Below are positions 1 through 11,937 of a stretch of 64,000 nucleotides of DNA, one piece after another. This DNA comes from Macrolepiota albuminosa (taxonomy: Eukaryota; Basidiomycota; Agaricomycetes; Agaricales; Agaricaceae). The first letter of the stretch is position 1, and each line of letters opens with the position of its first letter. Made by a program: the position numbers and the translations under genes. The notes under the pieces were generated by a model. The model was not told the origin of the DNA. It did not search any database and saw nothing but the letters and a program-made list of their open reading frames with translations. The stretch lies in NCBI GenBank assembly GCA_027475525.1, contig JAMWFC010000044.1:1-64000 (forward strand), written 5' to 3'.

Positions 1-1138
1 CCGAACCTGAACTCAGGGATGAAAAACAGGCACCACGGGAAGGGAGGACCGGCATTTTGTGAGTAGCGGGGAAGATGGAAATGATTTTTCCATGTAACGA
101 TGTTGTTTTTTTTTGTTTCTTCGAAGACACAGCAGCATCAGAGTCACTGGACCTGATGTGTTGAGGGTCTTCTAGAACAGTGTCATACGTCATGGTTTGA
201 TATGAACATGTCAATGGCATGTCCTGTTTTGTAGCTTGGATTGGAAAATCCTTGTCTGAGCATTTACGAGACGTACACACGTATTTAACTTATCTTGGCC
301 AGTTGACCGGATATCATGATATATTGGACTATCAGGAAGTCAACTAGGTACAGGTCTGAAGCAATCCAGTATTTATATATATACATAAGGCAATTCCGGA
401 AAGGTGGCTTTCAGCGATTTTTGTGGTTCATGCGTTTAATAAGCCTAGCTAAGCCTTTTCGCGAAAAGACTCTGCATAGGGTATATGGTGTCAATGTCGG
501 TCTTTGGACATCGTCTGTTCAAACCTATTAAGATTGAAGCCGATTGAAGTTTCTCGTCGTCTTCAAGGACCCGGCGATGAGTCATACTTTGTGTTTCCTA
601 TATATTTCAAAGGCGCTGTCATTTAAAATAAATATCCGTATCCCTTAAGTCGTTGATAGGGAACGCTCCTCTCCATGTGTTATGATAATTAGGGAACCTT
701 TGAAATGGAAATCACATTTTATTCCAAACGGTGTGGGTCAAGACTGTAGCAGGAACTTCCGCCTATCAGTACGGAAAGATATTTAATAATGAGTACAAAA
801 ATGTAGGAAAAGAAATCCTCAACCAATACTACCTGCTGGGGAGGCAAGTATAATCATTGCAATACCGGATTGGCCATATATCTGAAGGACAAGAATCAAT
901 TCGCTATTGGAAAATGTGCGAATTTGGCGACTATATAGCGCCGTCCAGCTTGCTTGGAAGTGGAGGTTTGATCATTTTTCCCATGTCCATGAGGGATTAG
1001 CAGGAAAAACCTTGACTGTGTGAAAATAATTGAATTACCCGCCCTTTTAGCGGATCATGTTTCTTCACATTCTGTGGGAAGGTGGTGCAAATTATATTCA
1101 CAACTCAAGACAGTGTTAGCGACTCCCGGTGATAAGAT
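1..1138. other. No gene recognised
   Basis: No convincing coding region was found on either strand. The longest open stretch (316-531, +) is 71 codons with no recognisable motif and biased composition. The last part is probably the 3' flank of the minus-strand gene that ends at 1139. Confidence 0.5.
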
Positions 1139-1890
1139 TCAGAGTAGCAAGACCCATGCTGATACTGCACTAATCGCAAAAATTCCCCATGCAATGCATG
1201 ACTCCCTCACAGACATAGGGAGCGCGCCGTTGTCCTTCGTTTCCGCCGCGATTGTTGTATGAAATGTGGTGGCAGGTGCAGAAAAGGTCCGCGTCATAGT
1301 AGTAGATCCTATTTCGATCTTATCGACACATGTTTCGCTGCTCTTCCCGTCGAAGACACAGTCGTCATCTTGTCCAAAGTTTACCGCAGTGTTTCCCGAT
1401 GGCTGCGGCTCCTGATGAACTACGTAATGCGTTGCATCCTCTGCAAACGTATCTGTACATGTAGTCATATTATAGGTGCCCAGGGCTCCGATAGAGTACG
1501 ACTTACAGGAGACGGTTGTAGGCCCTGGAGTGAGTGTAGTTGTCAAGAAGGAGGTACCATAGGTGGTACTAGGGTTAAACACGCCGTCTGACCCCCGCTG
1601 AATGGGCTCCTCTACAACCACTACACTAATTGCGTACTCTTCCACATAGGTCGTCATTCCGTCCGAACCCGTGCCAATTGCATGAAGGGTCGGAGAGATA
1701 CACTAATTGCGTACTCTTCCACATAGGTCGTCATTCCGTCCGAACCCGTGCCAATTGCATGAAGGGTCGGAGAGAGTGACGGAAAAAAGATATTTGGTAA
1801 CTGCGTTGTGGAAGGCAACTCTTCAAAAAGGGTGATAGTTGCTGCGAAAGTTACTGCTATTGAAACGATTATCATCAGTGCTGATCGCAT
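1139..1890 (-). CDS. Secreted, probably GPI-anchored Ser/Thr-rich protein (frame broken by a 77-bp duplication)
   Basis: The N-terminus (MRSALMIIVSIAVTFAATI) looks like a signal peptide. The middle is rich in Thr, Ser and Pro with several Cys. The C-terminus ends in a hydrophobic tail (IFAISAVSAWVLLL), as in GPI-anchored fungal surface proteins. The reading frame is interrupted only by a perfect 77-bp tandem duplication at 1622-1775. Removing one unit leaves 675 nt, exactly 225 codons including the stop, running from the signal peptide to the hydrophobic tail. The gene is therefore probably intact in the organism and broken in the assembly. No enzymatic motif or named family was recognised. 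Function is unknown; a cell-wall or surface role is inferred from architecture alone. Confidence 0.6.
1622..1775. repeat. Perfect 77-bp tandem duplication (unit 1 1622-1698, unit 2 1699-1775)
   Basis: Two identical 77-bp units lie head to tail. The base before each unit differs (c versus a), so the repeat is exactly one unit long. It shifts the frame of the secreted-protein gene. The same 77-bp spacing recurs at 18615, 23605, 26136 and 29627, which points to an assembly origin. Confidence 0.95.
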
Positions 1891-2936
1891 TAGATAACAA
1901 GAAAAGTATACTGGCCAGCCAGTGATGCAGTAGCCCCAAGAACCAGTATGAACTTCATGTTGAGCAAAGTAACACCTTCAGTGCCTACCTAGTGGATGGG
2001 GTAGAAAACCAGGCGTGAGTTCAGATTTGTATTGATCCTGTAACAATCATCATCTGATGTGTTTAGTTATTTGTGATACTGTTTGCTATGCAATGCGATG
2101 TCCTGGAAGGTTGAAAACATTCATTTTCATCACATGTGACATTGTGTGACATGGGGCTCAAGAGCTCGGGAGTCCAATATACATGCTCATTAATGTGTTT
2201 GAGTGTCTGCTTTCTGCAGCTAGTTCATGTATAGTGACATGAATAGCAAACAACCAGATAATTGAACACTGTCAAACTACTATATATGATATAAGCACAA
2301 CTGCAAGAGATAATATTCTATTTTTCCTTTTCCAAATCATCCATTGATGAATCAGGTTAGGGCTCCAGTACTTCTTATATGCCCATGCCGTCTCTTGGAA
2401 TCTGAACCTAGTATAACACAGACACAATCTCCTCATCCAAAGAAAATTTTCTATTTTACCAAGTCAATCAGTTTCATCCACTGCTACCATGATCTGGACT
2501 AGTACATGAGATTAGTGTCCAGATCTATCACTTGATAGGCTGACAGCATGGAAATTGGTCCTGGGCTTTTGATTCCAAAGACCTGATATATTGGTTTTCT
2601 GTATAGGTGGTGGTCTGTACTTTATCAAGTAAGCAACCCCTACTGACCATGGAAGAGATATGGGCTAGTCAGATCACAAAGTCATTTGAAATTTTGTCCA
2701 GAGTCTTCCTGCCAGTTTTACATGAGGATTATTGTTCTGAGAATGTTCTGATGCAGGGATACTTAGTTGTAAAATGCATATAATCACAATCTACCGTATT
2801 CCCTAGAAGTAGGTTTCTGGTGAGGAATACAGTGAAAAAGTCCAATGTGCAACATTTATAGTGAAAATATGAGACAGTTAGCAAATGCGAAAGCAACAAG
2901 AATAACATGAGTTATAATGTAAGTACGAATTTCCGA
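1891..2936. other. Intergenic, CpG-poor from about 2040 to 2900
   Basis: No coding region is supported. From about 2040 to 2900 CpG dinucleotides are nearly absent and the sequence is AT-rich, unlike the neighbouring genes. This resembles the larger CpG-poor repeat field at 27-33 kb and may be an old transposon relic. No terminal repeats were seen. Confidence 0.4.
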
Positions 2937-5900
2937 TCAATTCTTTACATATCGCTGGACTGTTTGTCTCAATCCAGAAAGGACCTGTTTCAGTCGAGCA
3001 GGATTGTCAGGCGGTACAGGCAGGCCTAACCCAGCTTTGTACAAAAACACAAAATCGGCTTGGGCTTCAATGGGGAGTCTACCTCTATTTTTCTTCTGCT
3101 GGATTTGCATCCGCTCTTTAAATTGCTGTGCGAAATTCTTGGATACCACATCTGCGCGTTCTACCACAGGCAAAGGTACACCTGCGATGTTGGCAACATG
3201 AGTACCAAAGGAAGATGTTGCTGCACCCTCAACGAGTTTGAATAAGAATACAAGCTGTTGATTTCGTCAGGGTATGAAAATAGTCGGACAAATTGGAACA
3301 TACATCACGCTTCTCATCGTCAACGAGGGTGGACATATGCATTTTCCGAATGTTGGGGTGGTATGTAAAGTCATCAGTGAGTGAACCGTAGTGGGTAGCA
3401 AAGAAAGAAAGAGGGAGGGTATGGGTCGCGAGTTGATGAAGAACAGCTCCAGCAATGGCCATGCCATCCTGACAGAAAACGTAGGTCACAGTATATTCTC
3501 AAATAAATCATTGACATACATATGTTGATGTCCCTCTGCCAAGCTCTGGGACAAAGAATACTGTGTCAGGACTGATTATTATCAAGATGCCAATTTTTTT
3601 TACCATCCAAGATAACGAGCGACTTAGGTGTTGCATCGCGGAGAATTTTGCAGCTACATCAACGCATACGAAAAATGGCCGATAAAAAGGGTGTAAAAGC
3701 ATACCACTCGTCCAGTTCTACTTTGAAAGTGCTAGCATTTGAGAACATGTTGTCATAAGCACCCATGCGAGTGATGATCGAGTCAACTGGGCACAACCTG
3801 AAAAGCAATCAGACGATGGGGTATCAGTTTACTCAACACCTCACCGTGCTTTAGACGCAGGCACGAGCATGCCCAACTGAGCCATGATCTAGAAGAACCC
3901 ATAAGGCGACTTACTAGCGCGAGAATGCAGGAAACATAAACATACAACGCCGATAGCAGTCATACGCATGAGGGTTGATTTTCCTCTGAAGCTCGTTAGT
4001 CAGAGTAATAGGACGGCTACGAGGAAAGAAAAACTCCTACGCCATGTTGGGGCCTGAAAATATCAATCAACCCCAGCAAACCAAGTTGATAATAACTACT
4101 CACCAGTCAGCAGCACAATCTTTCCCAAGTCGCCACCTAGCTTGACATCATTAGGTATAAAGGACTTCGAACTCGTCAAAGCCAGTGTTGGATGTCTCAA
4201 TTCCTCAAAATCTATCAATGCAGAGTCGTCTTCAACAAACTTTGGTCGGCACACAGGTTCACCGATAGCAACAGACGACTTTGCCAAACTGAACAAACAA
4301 TCCAATTCAGCAAAAGCCCTGATAGTCCGCAGCCACAGCGAGCGGTCCTCATCAAACTCTGCAAATAACCTAGATTTGAAGGCTTTGATAGCGGTATTGC
4401 GATTTTCGCGTGCTTCTTTGAGTTGTCGTACTTTTGATTGAAGAGATCGGATGACCCAACGTGATTTGGCCTGCCAGGGAAGCAAGAAGAAACCGATGAT
4501 ATAACGATCATGAATACACACCTTGGTAGAAGAACTCTTGGTCCAATCATCTGGTATTCCTCTCTGACCAGCTGATGTCTCGACAAGGTATATTTCCTTA
4601 GAAATTATTGACAACCTCGAGAAAAAGACACAGCCAAATAGAAAGTCATACCTTGTTGCCTTGCCCACTGTGCCAGTAGGATAGCGGGACTCTAACACCA
4701 TATCAACAAAGAACGAACGAACGAACAAAGATTGGATGAATATACCCAAGCCTTTTCTCCATTTTCTGGAGGTCATTATCCAACTCCTCTTCCAAACCTG
4801 CAATCTCGGCCATGACCTCGTCATAAGCCTTATCTTTACCTTCTCTTGGTATGAGTTCATCATCTGACAATTAGGTCAATTTGAAGCAACTGGTGGATGA
4901 AAGGCAGAGAGTACCTTTGTCAGACGACGGCTTGACATATAAACTCTCGATATTCTTAATATGGGGCAACAAATCTGGCGCACTTCGAAGCAAACCAAAA
5001 ATCGTATTTGAATCGAAAGACTGTGATGTATCCGCCAGGCGGCTCAAGCCCATGCTGAGCTTTTTGAAGGCCTACATAATTGATTTCAGACCAACGAGAA
5101 GGATTATGGAAGATAAGTATACTTACAGCAAGGACCTTCAGGAAATCTTTAATTTTACAGTTCTTTGCATGGATACGCGAAACGATACGCTCAAGGTCCG
5201 GCATTCCTTTTGCAAGCTCTGCGAACTCGGCTTCAAAAGTCTGGTGGTCGATGAGGTCTTGCACTGCATCGAGCCTTTTGGAGAGGTCGGTTCTTCCCTC
5301 TTAAAGTTTTGGAGCAATTACCTTGCATCAATGTCACAAATCCGGCGTAGAGGCATACAAAGCCAAATTCGGAAGAGCCGTTTGCCTTGATTGGGTATCA
5401 GCAGACGCAGGTCAAGGATTGGCCAGGAGTAGACGTGCCAAACGGTGTAATACATCTATTGAGCAACTTCAAAAGCGAGCCTTCCTCAGTTCCTTCATTG
5501 TTCAGCAAAACCTGACAAGACCGGGTTTAATAAGCTTGAATTCCGTCACCCACACCTTACCTCGATGTGAGCCAAGGTCTGCCCATCTAAGGTCAAACCC
5601 TGTCCTTTCTTCATAGGATCATAAATATTGAAGTTTTTCATGCTCAAAATATCTTTGTCGATGTTTAGTTGTCGAAGGTACCTGGAGTATAACACATTAG
5701 TAGGGAGGGATTATAGGAGCCCACACAGAAACCAACCAGATCATAGATCCTAGGGCCTTGATAGCGTTGTGCGACGCAGCCATAGCTCTGATAGGTTCCG
5801 GTATGCAGGAAGGTAGAGCGTTTTCTTCGTCCTCGTCGACCATCGTAGCATCACCTTCATCAGAGTACATCATCCTCAGTTGCTGCAAGGTTTCATCGTA

Positions 5901-8287
5901 ACTAAATCCCTCGACAGTACGCATCCAAGTCCATAGACACGCCGCTGGGAGAATGGCTTTGAGTAGACGGGTGGTGACCACTGATAGGTTGCCCTACAAT
6001 GCTGTCGGTCCACATTGACACAGGAAAGTTCAAGATACGTGCCTTCACAATCAGTAGTTCCTTAGGCCGCAATTGTCGTATCAAGGTCTCCAGCTTGGTG
6101 CAACACACATCATCTTCAAAAGCGCTCAAATCGAATTGCGACGTCGAGCAATCCAGAACACACACGCCAAATTTGTTGTTATCATTCGATTCTTCCTCGT
6201 AGATAGAGATACAGTGTCCTGCTTGTTCGTCTGTTAGGAGCTCGGCGTCGACGAGGGTACCATTCGTGTAAACTTTGTTGAGTTCACTAAAATAGCCGGA
6301 TCAGAAAAAGTTACGGTTTCTATTTGCCCAATCTCTTGCCGTCTGACGATTTTCTCTTTATTCTTGTCTTTGCTAATCTTCCCTTGAGATTTGTCGGCAG
6401 CCATGCGCATCTCCGCTCCGAGCGCTGTTTCTGCTTGATCGACCCGCCCGACCTTGTATCCTGCAAGATGAGTATGAGTATCAGTAAGAGTGACGTTGGT
6501 TGACATTGACCTTTCCCGAGGAATTTCCTGTAAGACCATAATGCATCAATAACAAAAACCCATAACCTGACGAGGTAACTTACGCAGCCCAAAAGTTGAA
6601 CGACATTTCCGGAACACCGACCTGTTATCATGAGATGAAACTCTCAACTGACGGGAATAAGAAAGTGACCATAGACATCTTCACTCGCGATGTGAGTTTG
6701 AGGTCGAATTCTCGATGTCCAATCCTTGCATCGTCTTCGTACAACTATTGTTTCCAATTTTAAGGGGAAAATGTATGTAAGAGACATGGGACTTACTTCT
6801 AAGAATTTTCTGAAGGATTTTCGTTGCTATCAATGAGTGGATTTTTCGAGCGAGTGAAAAGACGCGTACCCTTTCTGAAAGAATAGGATCTAAACGCAGT
6901 GGTGAGTCGTGGCATAAACAGAGTTACAAATATCTCACTGTATCGTAATGATTTTGCTTAATCTATCCTGTTGTAAGTTTTCGGACTTGTATGAGTGGTG
7001 GCGGATACTGACCTCCCAGAACTATATGAAATGGTTAAAACGGAAATGATCAACAGTAATTTTGGAAGCTCGCCTGTTTCTCAAACGGCGTGAACTCTGC
7101 CCAAGCTGATTTGGGTATCCAGATCGTTCGAGGGTCATAATCAGGCTCTCCAGGTCGACGGCCTTCCTTCTATTAGATCAACATTTCAGTAAACGGCGGA
7201 ATTCGTAAAAATATATACTGGCATCTTTAATATCTTCCAAGAACGAATAAGGAGTCTCTGCAGCCTTCTTCTCGTGCTTCTTTCCCTGTTCCCGACGCTC
7301 CGCAGCAGTGAGGAACAGCCCTGAAGCGCCGCCATTTGATGCAGCAAAAGTTTGCTTTTCGGAAGGAGCCTTTGTTGTTGATGACCTAGATTTTGACTTG
7401 GATTTAACATTGCTATTGTTGTCTTCAAATTCGTCTTCGGAGGACACAGCAGAACGTCTGGAGGAGACAGATGAGCGTGACGCTGAAGATTTGACGGACT
7501 TCGCATCGCCATCCGAGTCTGAAGGAACAATAAAATTGTCGTCGTCGGACGCAAACGAGCGCGACTTGCGTACTGGAGGAGAATCAGTAACTATTGGATA
7601 GCATATATGTAGATTCACCTTTCTTCACAGGTGATTTTCTGAAATTGGTCAATCTTTGAGAGAGAGATGTAATCGGGCCAGGCTCCACGTCGTCTTCATC
7701 ATCATCAACCGGAATAGCCTTGACGATGCGCTGTTTTTTGGCAGCTGCTAAGCCATGAAATCAGTAACAAGCGCAACTATCGTTTTTAGTAATCCAACCT
7801 TTCTGGACGGGTGAAGAATCAGGTTGAGATGACTTGCGCTGCCTGCTCGATGAATTGTCGTTTTCTTCATCAGAATCCATCAATACCATTTTCCGTTTTT
7901 GTTGTCTCTGCTGAATAGTTGATCGTGAACAGAGTAAGTTATTGATAGAAGTACCATCTTTTGCACAGGACGAGAATCATCCTCGTCCGATGCCAGCATG
8001 TCGACGTCAATTGGGTCACTTGTTGGTGGGGTGCTGTGGCCGCGCGACTTGGTAGAACGGGTCACGGCAGAGGAATGTAAGGCATGAGTATTAGACAATT
8101 TCGATGCGGGTGTCTTGGGTTCTTGAGATGAAGACTGCGATATTAACGCGTCGTCAGAAGACGCGAGCACGGGCATCATGTCCTTGGCTTCGGATTTTGT
8201 TGCATTTGATGTTCCACTCGAACCATTGGAAAACCATGACATAAGACTCTTTTGCTTGGGCTCCGCGTTGACCTTCTTAGGCGCCAT
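2937..8287 (-). CDS. MSH6: DNA mismatch repair protein MSH6 (MutS homologue)
   Basis: Partner of MSH2 in MutS-alpha, which recognises base-base mismatches and small loops in the nucleus. The start MAPKKVNAEPKQKSLMSWF carries a PCNA-binding (PIP) box, Q-K-S-L-M-S-W-F, as in other MSH6 proteins. An acidic, Ser-rich linker follows, then the MutS domains. The ATPase domain is complete at exon level: Walker A (TGPNMAGKST) is assembled from three exons, one of them only 13 nt (4041-4053); the signature DELGRGTST spans an intron near 3540-3605; ATHY lies near 3390; and GTHVANIAGVPLPVVERA lies near 3150-3200. There are many introns of about 50 nt, so exon ends are approximate. The 5' end faces the methyltransferase gene across 108 bp. 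Confidence 0.95.
4041..4053 (-). other. MSH6: 13-nt micro-exon in MSH6 Walker A
   Basis: The 13-nt exon is flanked by introns 4054-4103 (50 nt) and 3986-4040 (55 nt), both with GT-AG ends. Joining ACT-G, this exon and A-GGA-AAA gives T-G-P-N-M-A-G-K-S-T-L-M-R, the exact MutS Walker A. No other splice choice I tried keeps the motif. Confidence 0.85.
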
Positions 8288-8395
8288 GGCAGGAGGCAAG
8301 GACGGCCACAAAGAAGTGATACTTAAAAGACGCGTTGGTCCTTGTTTGACATCAAAAACGCTTGCCAACAATGTCAAAATATTGCATTTTTGACC
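8288..8395. promoter_or_regulatory. 108-bp divergent promoter region, MSH6 / EFM7-like
   Basis: The start codons of MSH6 (-) and the methyltransferase (+) are only 108 bp apart, so both 5' UTRs and core promoters must lie here or inside the genes. No TATA box is obvious. Shared regulation is inferred from spacing only. Confidence 0.5.
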
Positions 8396-9460
8396 ATGAA
8401 CGGAGACGACTCTGAAGTTATTTTAAACGAGTCTCTTGCCTTCCTAGGAGAACAACCTGTTATAGATGACAACATCGTACATTATGGGCCTCTGACTCTT
8501 CAAATAGCGCAGAAAGTAAGTTTGCCCACTATAGAGTTTCTGATTCCAGCTGAAGCCCCATGAAATTGTAGCAAGGCAAAGTGCGGTTGCCATTCATACC
8601 CGACAAATCATCACCTTAACACAATATAAGGCCAATACACTCCTAGCAGATCATCTCTTCTCGCCTGCGTTATATCTTGCCGAGAGAATCGAGAGAGGAC
8701 TCTTTCCTGTTCAAAGTAGCTCAACAGGTCTGTGACGTCGGATTATTGAAAACTTACATTTTTCAGATATTTCGCAGTCATCGAACTTGGTGCCGGTACC
8801 GGCTTGCCTTCGCTACTTTTGGCGACGACCCCTGATCACCCAGCACTTGTTGTGGTCACCGATTATCCCGATGAAAATATCCTCGGTAATCTGGAGAAGA
8901 ACTTGGAAAGAAACAGACCAAACTTTCAACTTACGTGCCGTGTCGAATGTGCAGGATATGAATGGGGGACAGATGCAGATCTTTTCCTGTGAGTTTTTGC
9001 TCGAGTTCTATTACACTCGACATACTTGATCTCAATCCATCAGTAAGTTACTGCAAGACCCTTTAACGAGTCAGACTTCGCGACAGGGATATGACATCGT
9101 AATCTTGTCTGATCTTCTTCATTTTCATGCATCGCATGATGCCTTGATCTCATCGATACAAACCCTTCTTACACATTCTGAAGATTCACGAGTGCATATC
9201 TCGGTAAATCACCCTCTATTCATGTCGTACATCTACTGATAGCGGCGGTCTGAAAGGTCGGGAAATATACGCATGCGAACGTTTGCGATGACTTCTTGCG
9301 CAAAGGTCGGGAGGCTGGTCTTGTATTCGAAGAGGTGCTCTCCAGTCCCGAAGAAGCAGGTTGGAAGGGCACTATGAAAGTTGGAAATCTCGATCAGGAA
9401 GCGTTGGCCGTACGGAAGGCTAGCTGTTACTACTGGGTTGGCAGGTGGGCCAATGTATAG
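8396..9460 (+). CDS. EFM7: Nnt1/EFM7-like SAM-dependent protein methyltransferase
   Basis: A Rossmann-fold methyltransferase of the yeast Nnt1/Efm7 type, a family that methylates the N-terminal region of eEF1A. Exon 1 (8396-8515) joins, after a 115-nt intron, to KANTLLADHLFSPALYLAER from 8631, a family hallmark. Motif I is VIELGAGTGLPSLLLA near 8775-8825 and post-I is TDYPDENILGNLEKN. GYDIVILSDLLHFHASHD lies near 9089-9140 and the C-terminus is CYYWVGRWANV before the stop at 9458-9460. The protein is about 240 residues after splicing, normal for the family. The second intron probably uses donor GTGACG so that the frame enters YFAVIELGAG. Substrate specificity is inferred from family resemblance. 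Confidence 0.8.
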
Positions 9461-9883
9461 CTGACTTAATATGACGAGGGATTTCATTAAAGCTGGTCAA
9501 TGCATATGGGCTGAACTATGTGGTAACGTCATGTCAGTGTTAACATTATCGCGCAACGAGCCTTCTTGTCTTCGACCGTGTCTCAAGGACCCGCATGTCT
9601 GTCGTGCTAACCATCTATGAAGTGAGCTCCAAGACACATTCACCTCAGCAAGTCATTGTTTCCTTACTAGCAATGCTGACTACATCGCTTCACTTGTTTA
9701 ATACAGGAAAGGACCAAGTTCTATCACTATTGATGGAATTGACTGTGTCTGAGGAACCATAAGATGGTGACCGAAAAACTTGATACGTCTTCTGTGTTCA
9801 GGGTAACCTGTCCCTTTCTGTGTGACCTGTCCCTTACGTGAAAAGCTACAGAATATGTCATGAAATGTGAGGAACATCCTTGC
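9461..9883. other. Intergenic, no gene recognised
   Basis: This is the 3' region of the EFM7-like gene, facing the 3' end of the FYV10 pseudogene. No motif or conserved reading frame was found. Confidence 0.5.
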
Positions 9884-11100
9884 CTATGATATAAAGACCT
9901 TTCTAAGTGCAGACAGCTCGCAAACCATTCCAGAACGGGGACAAGTAACTACTCCGCCATTCTTGGCTGCCATCTCTTCAAGGGCCTGAAGTGAGGTAGA
10001 AATTAGAAGGCATTGAAGAATCAAACACTCGAGCATACTTCTCTGGAATATACGTATCCGTTCGGAAAGGCCATGGGTGGATTATCTTCATCCATGATCT
10101 TACCACTTATGCTGCAAACAATTGTGGAGTTCGCGTGATGATCAAAAGGAACTTCCTGAGCGAGTTGGCCCAACTCAAGTCCCTGTGTTCCAGAACCCGC
10201 CTCAGCATCGCCAACGGGACAGTCCACATTCTTAGTGGATGGATCAAGACAAGCTGGTAGTTTCAGTGACGCCGACCCAGCGTCCAAACCGAGGTGAAGT
10301 AAGGGCTCAGTGGGAAGAGTATTGAGAGAATATATTGCTGTACGGAAAGTTTGAATGAGATCATTCCACCGAGAAGGATCGTAAAGCCGCTGTGATGACA
10401 AGGTGGACTCTTGATTACTACAACAGGGAGACGTGCGTACGTACTTTGTATGGCGCACAAGTGGTGTTGGAAGAAAAAGCTAGTAGTGCGGAGGCGGTGC
10501 GGATCTGTTGTAGGTGTGTTTCGTGCCAGGAAGTTAGATGTTTCTCGACGTATGCAATCGCTTCGTGAGATTTCCTAGCTCTTGATAGCTCTATGAATTC
10601 CTGTAATCGAAGGTCGAATTCGAGCGGACTCTTCCACGAACACTCAATCACGAGTACTCAGGAAAAGGTCGTTGATAAATCGTACCTTTATCTTTCGAAG
10701 GGCAACCTCGTTCTCGTTACACCATGCCAACGCTTCCGTACAGCTATGCTGTAGTAGTGCGTTCTCAATTCGGCGGATGTCCATAAAGAGATCGATATCT
10801 ACGAGAGTCTAAAGTGCTGAAAGTGTGGTCGCGTGATACATGCTTACAAACTGCCAAATTCTTCACATACCTCAATGTTTTTGTCCTCTGCAACTGTTCT
10901 AGCAGTCCTTTCCATTCCCGACCGATGACACCAGTCGACCCAACCATCGATCTAGCCTTGTGTCGGCTCACCTTCCATATTCAGATCCCCCTGAGTTTCG
11001 ATCACCCGTGATGTATGCGTTCTCGCATGACGAACGTCTTGAGTTGGCTTTCCTGCCGTTTCCTGAAGATCAGAAAACTTTCCGACGAGGCTTAATCGTC
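9884..11100 (-). pseudogene. Broken, 5'-truncated inverted copy of the FYV10/GID9 gene
   Basis: This is a close copy, in opposite orientation, of the intact CTLH/RING-Gid gene at 51559-53115, about 41 kb away. Introns are kept, so it arose by DNA duplication rather than retrotransposition. Homology runs from within the intron before the LSDLQETAGK exon to the stop codon, then stops. The first exons are absent. In the exon at about 10920-11080 it has small indels relative to the intact copy, including +4 after GACGTT, loss of the ten bases TAGCCGTTAC and +1 in GGTTGGTC. A Trp codon also becomes TGA (AGGTGG to AGGTGA). The zinc-associated CPVCD of the intact copy is CPVGD here. It is therefore a pseudogene. 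Confidence 0.85.
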
Positions 11101-11937
11101 AGCGTTTCCTGAAAGGTCATATACTACGCTACCTCCTGACGTATTCTTGCTTTGACCAATATTGCGCTGTTTGTTATGTCAGTTCGGACTATATACTCAA
11201 AGAACTTGGCGGATTCGTTGAAAAAGTACTCCAGAGGTATCTCTGGCACTATGCCAGCCCGTTAAAACGAGCGTTTCAGAAGTGTCGTGAAAATCATACC
11301 TAGTGGACAGTGAAAAGCTACACCAGAGGCTGTAAGTAAGGTCTAATTAAATGAGCGATGAACAGATACTCACAGCCTTAGAGTCTGTCACCTATGATGG
11401 AGAATTACTGAAGGCCGGAGTACGCGTCGATGCGAATGTTAAAGTACTGATCGTATGACCTTCAATCTAGTTGACCGAACTAGTCCATTCTGACAACAAT
11501 CTTCAACTGATTTTATCCCCTATCGAAAATGTCATTACCTTGGAGTGTTTCGTAGCGGTTTGCGGCTGCAGGTCAGTAACCAGAGCCCAGTCACTCTGCG
11601 TAACGCGTCACAAGTATCAAGATATAAGGTCCTTTGGTTCTTTAATGGGACATGCGCCTAGCCTACTATGTTACTATAAGTATTGATATCTACCTGCGCT
11701 AAACAATAGCTATGGTCGCTTCCACTGGGAGGCTCCACGATAGACCTAATGTGACTATTAGGTATACATATTTGAAAGGGCAAGTGGGGATGGCTCGCAT
11801 TGTTCCTGCCACGTGCTTATTTTTTGAGTCGTTCTCCTTAATTTGTACCACCATCATCTCGATATGTTTGGCTCTGTCTTGAGGAACTAATTGAAATTTA
11901 ATGACAGTACTAATTCAATCCATATTACTTCATATAC
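11101..11937. other. Intergenic, no gene recognised
   Basis: Between the pseudogene break and the RAD51C-like gene no supported coding region was found. An open stretch at 11471-11686 (+, 71 codons) has no recognisable feature. The end contains the promoter of the RAD51C-like gene. Confidence 0.45.
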
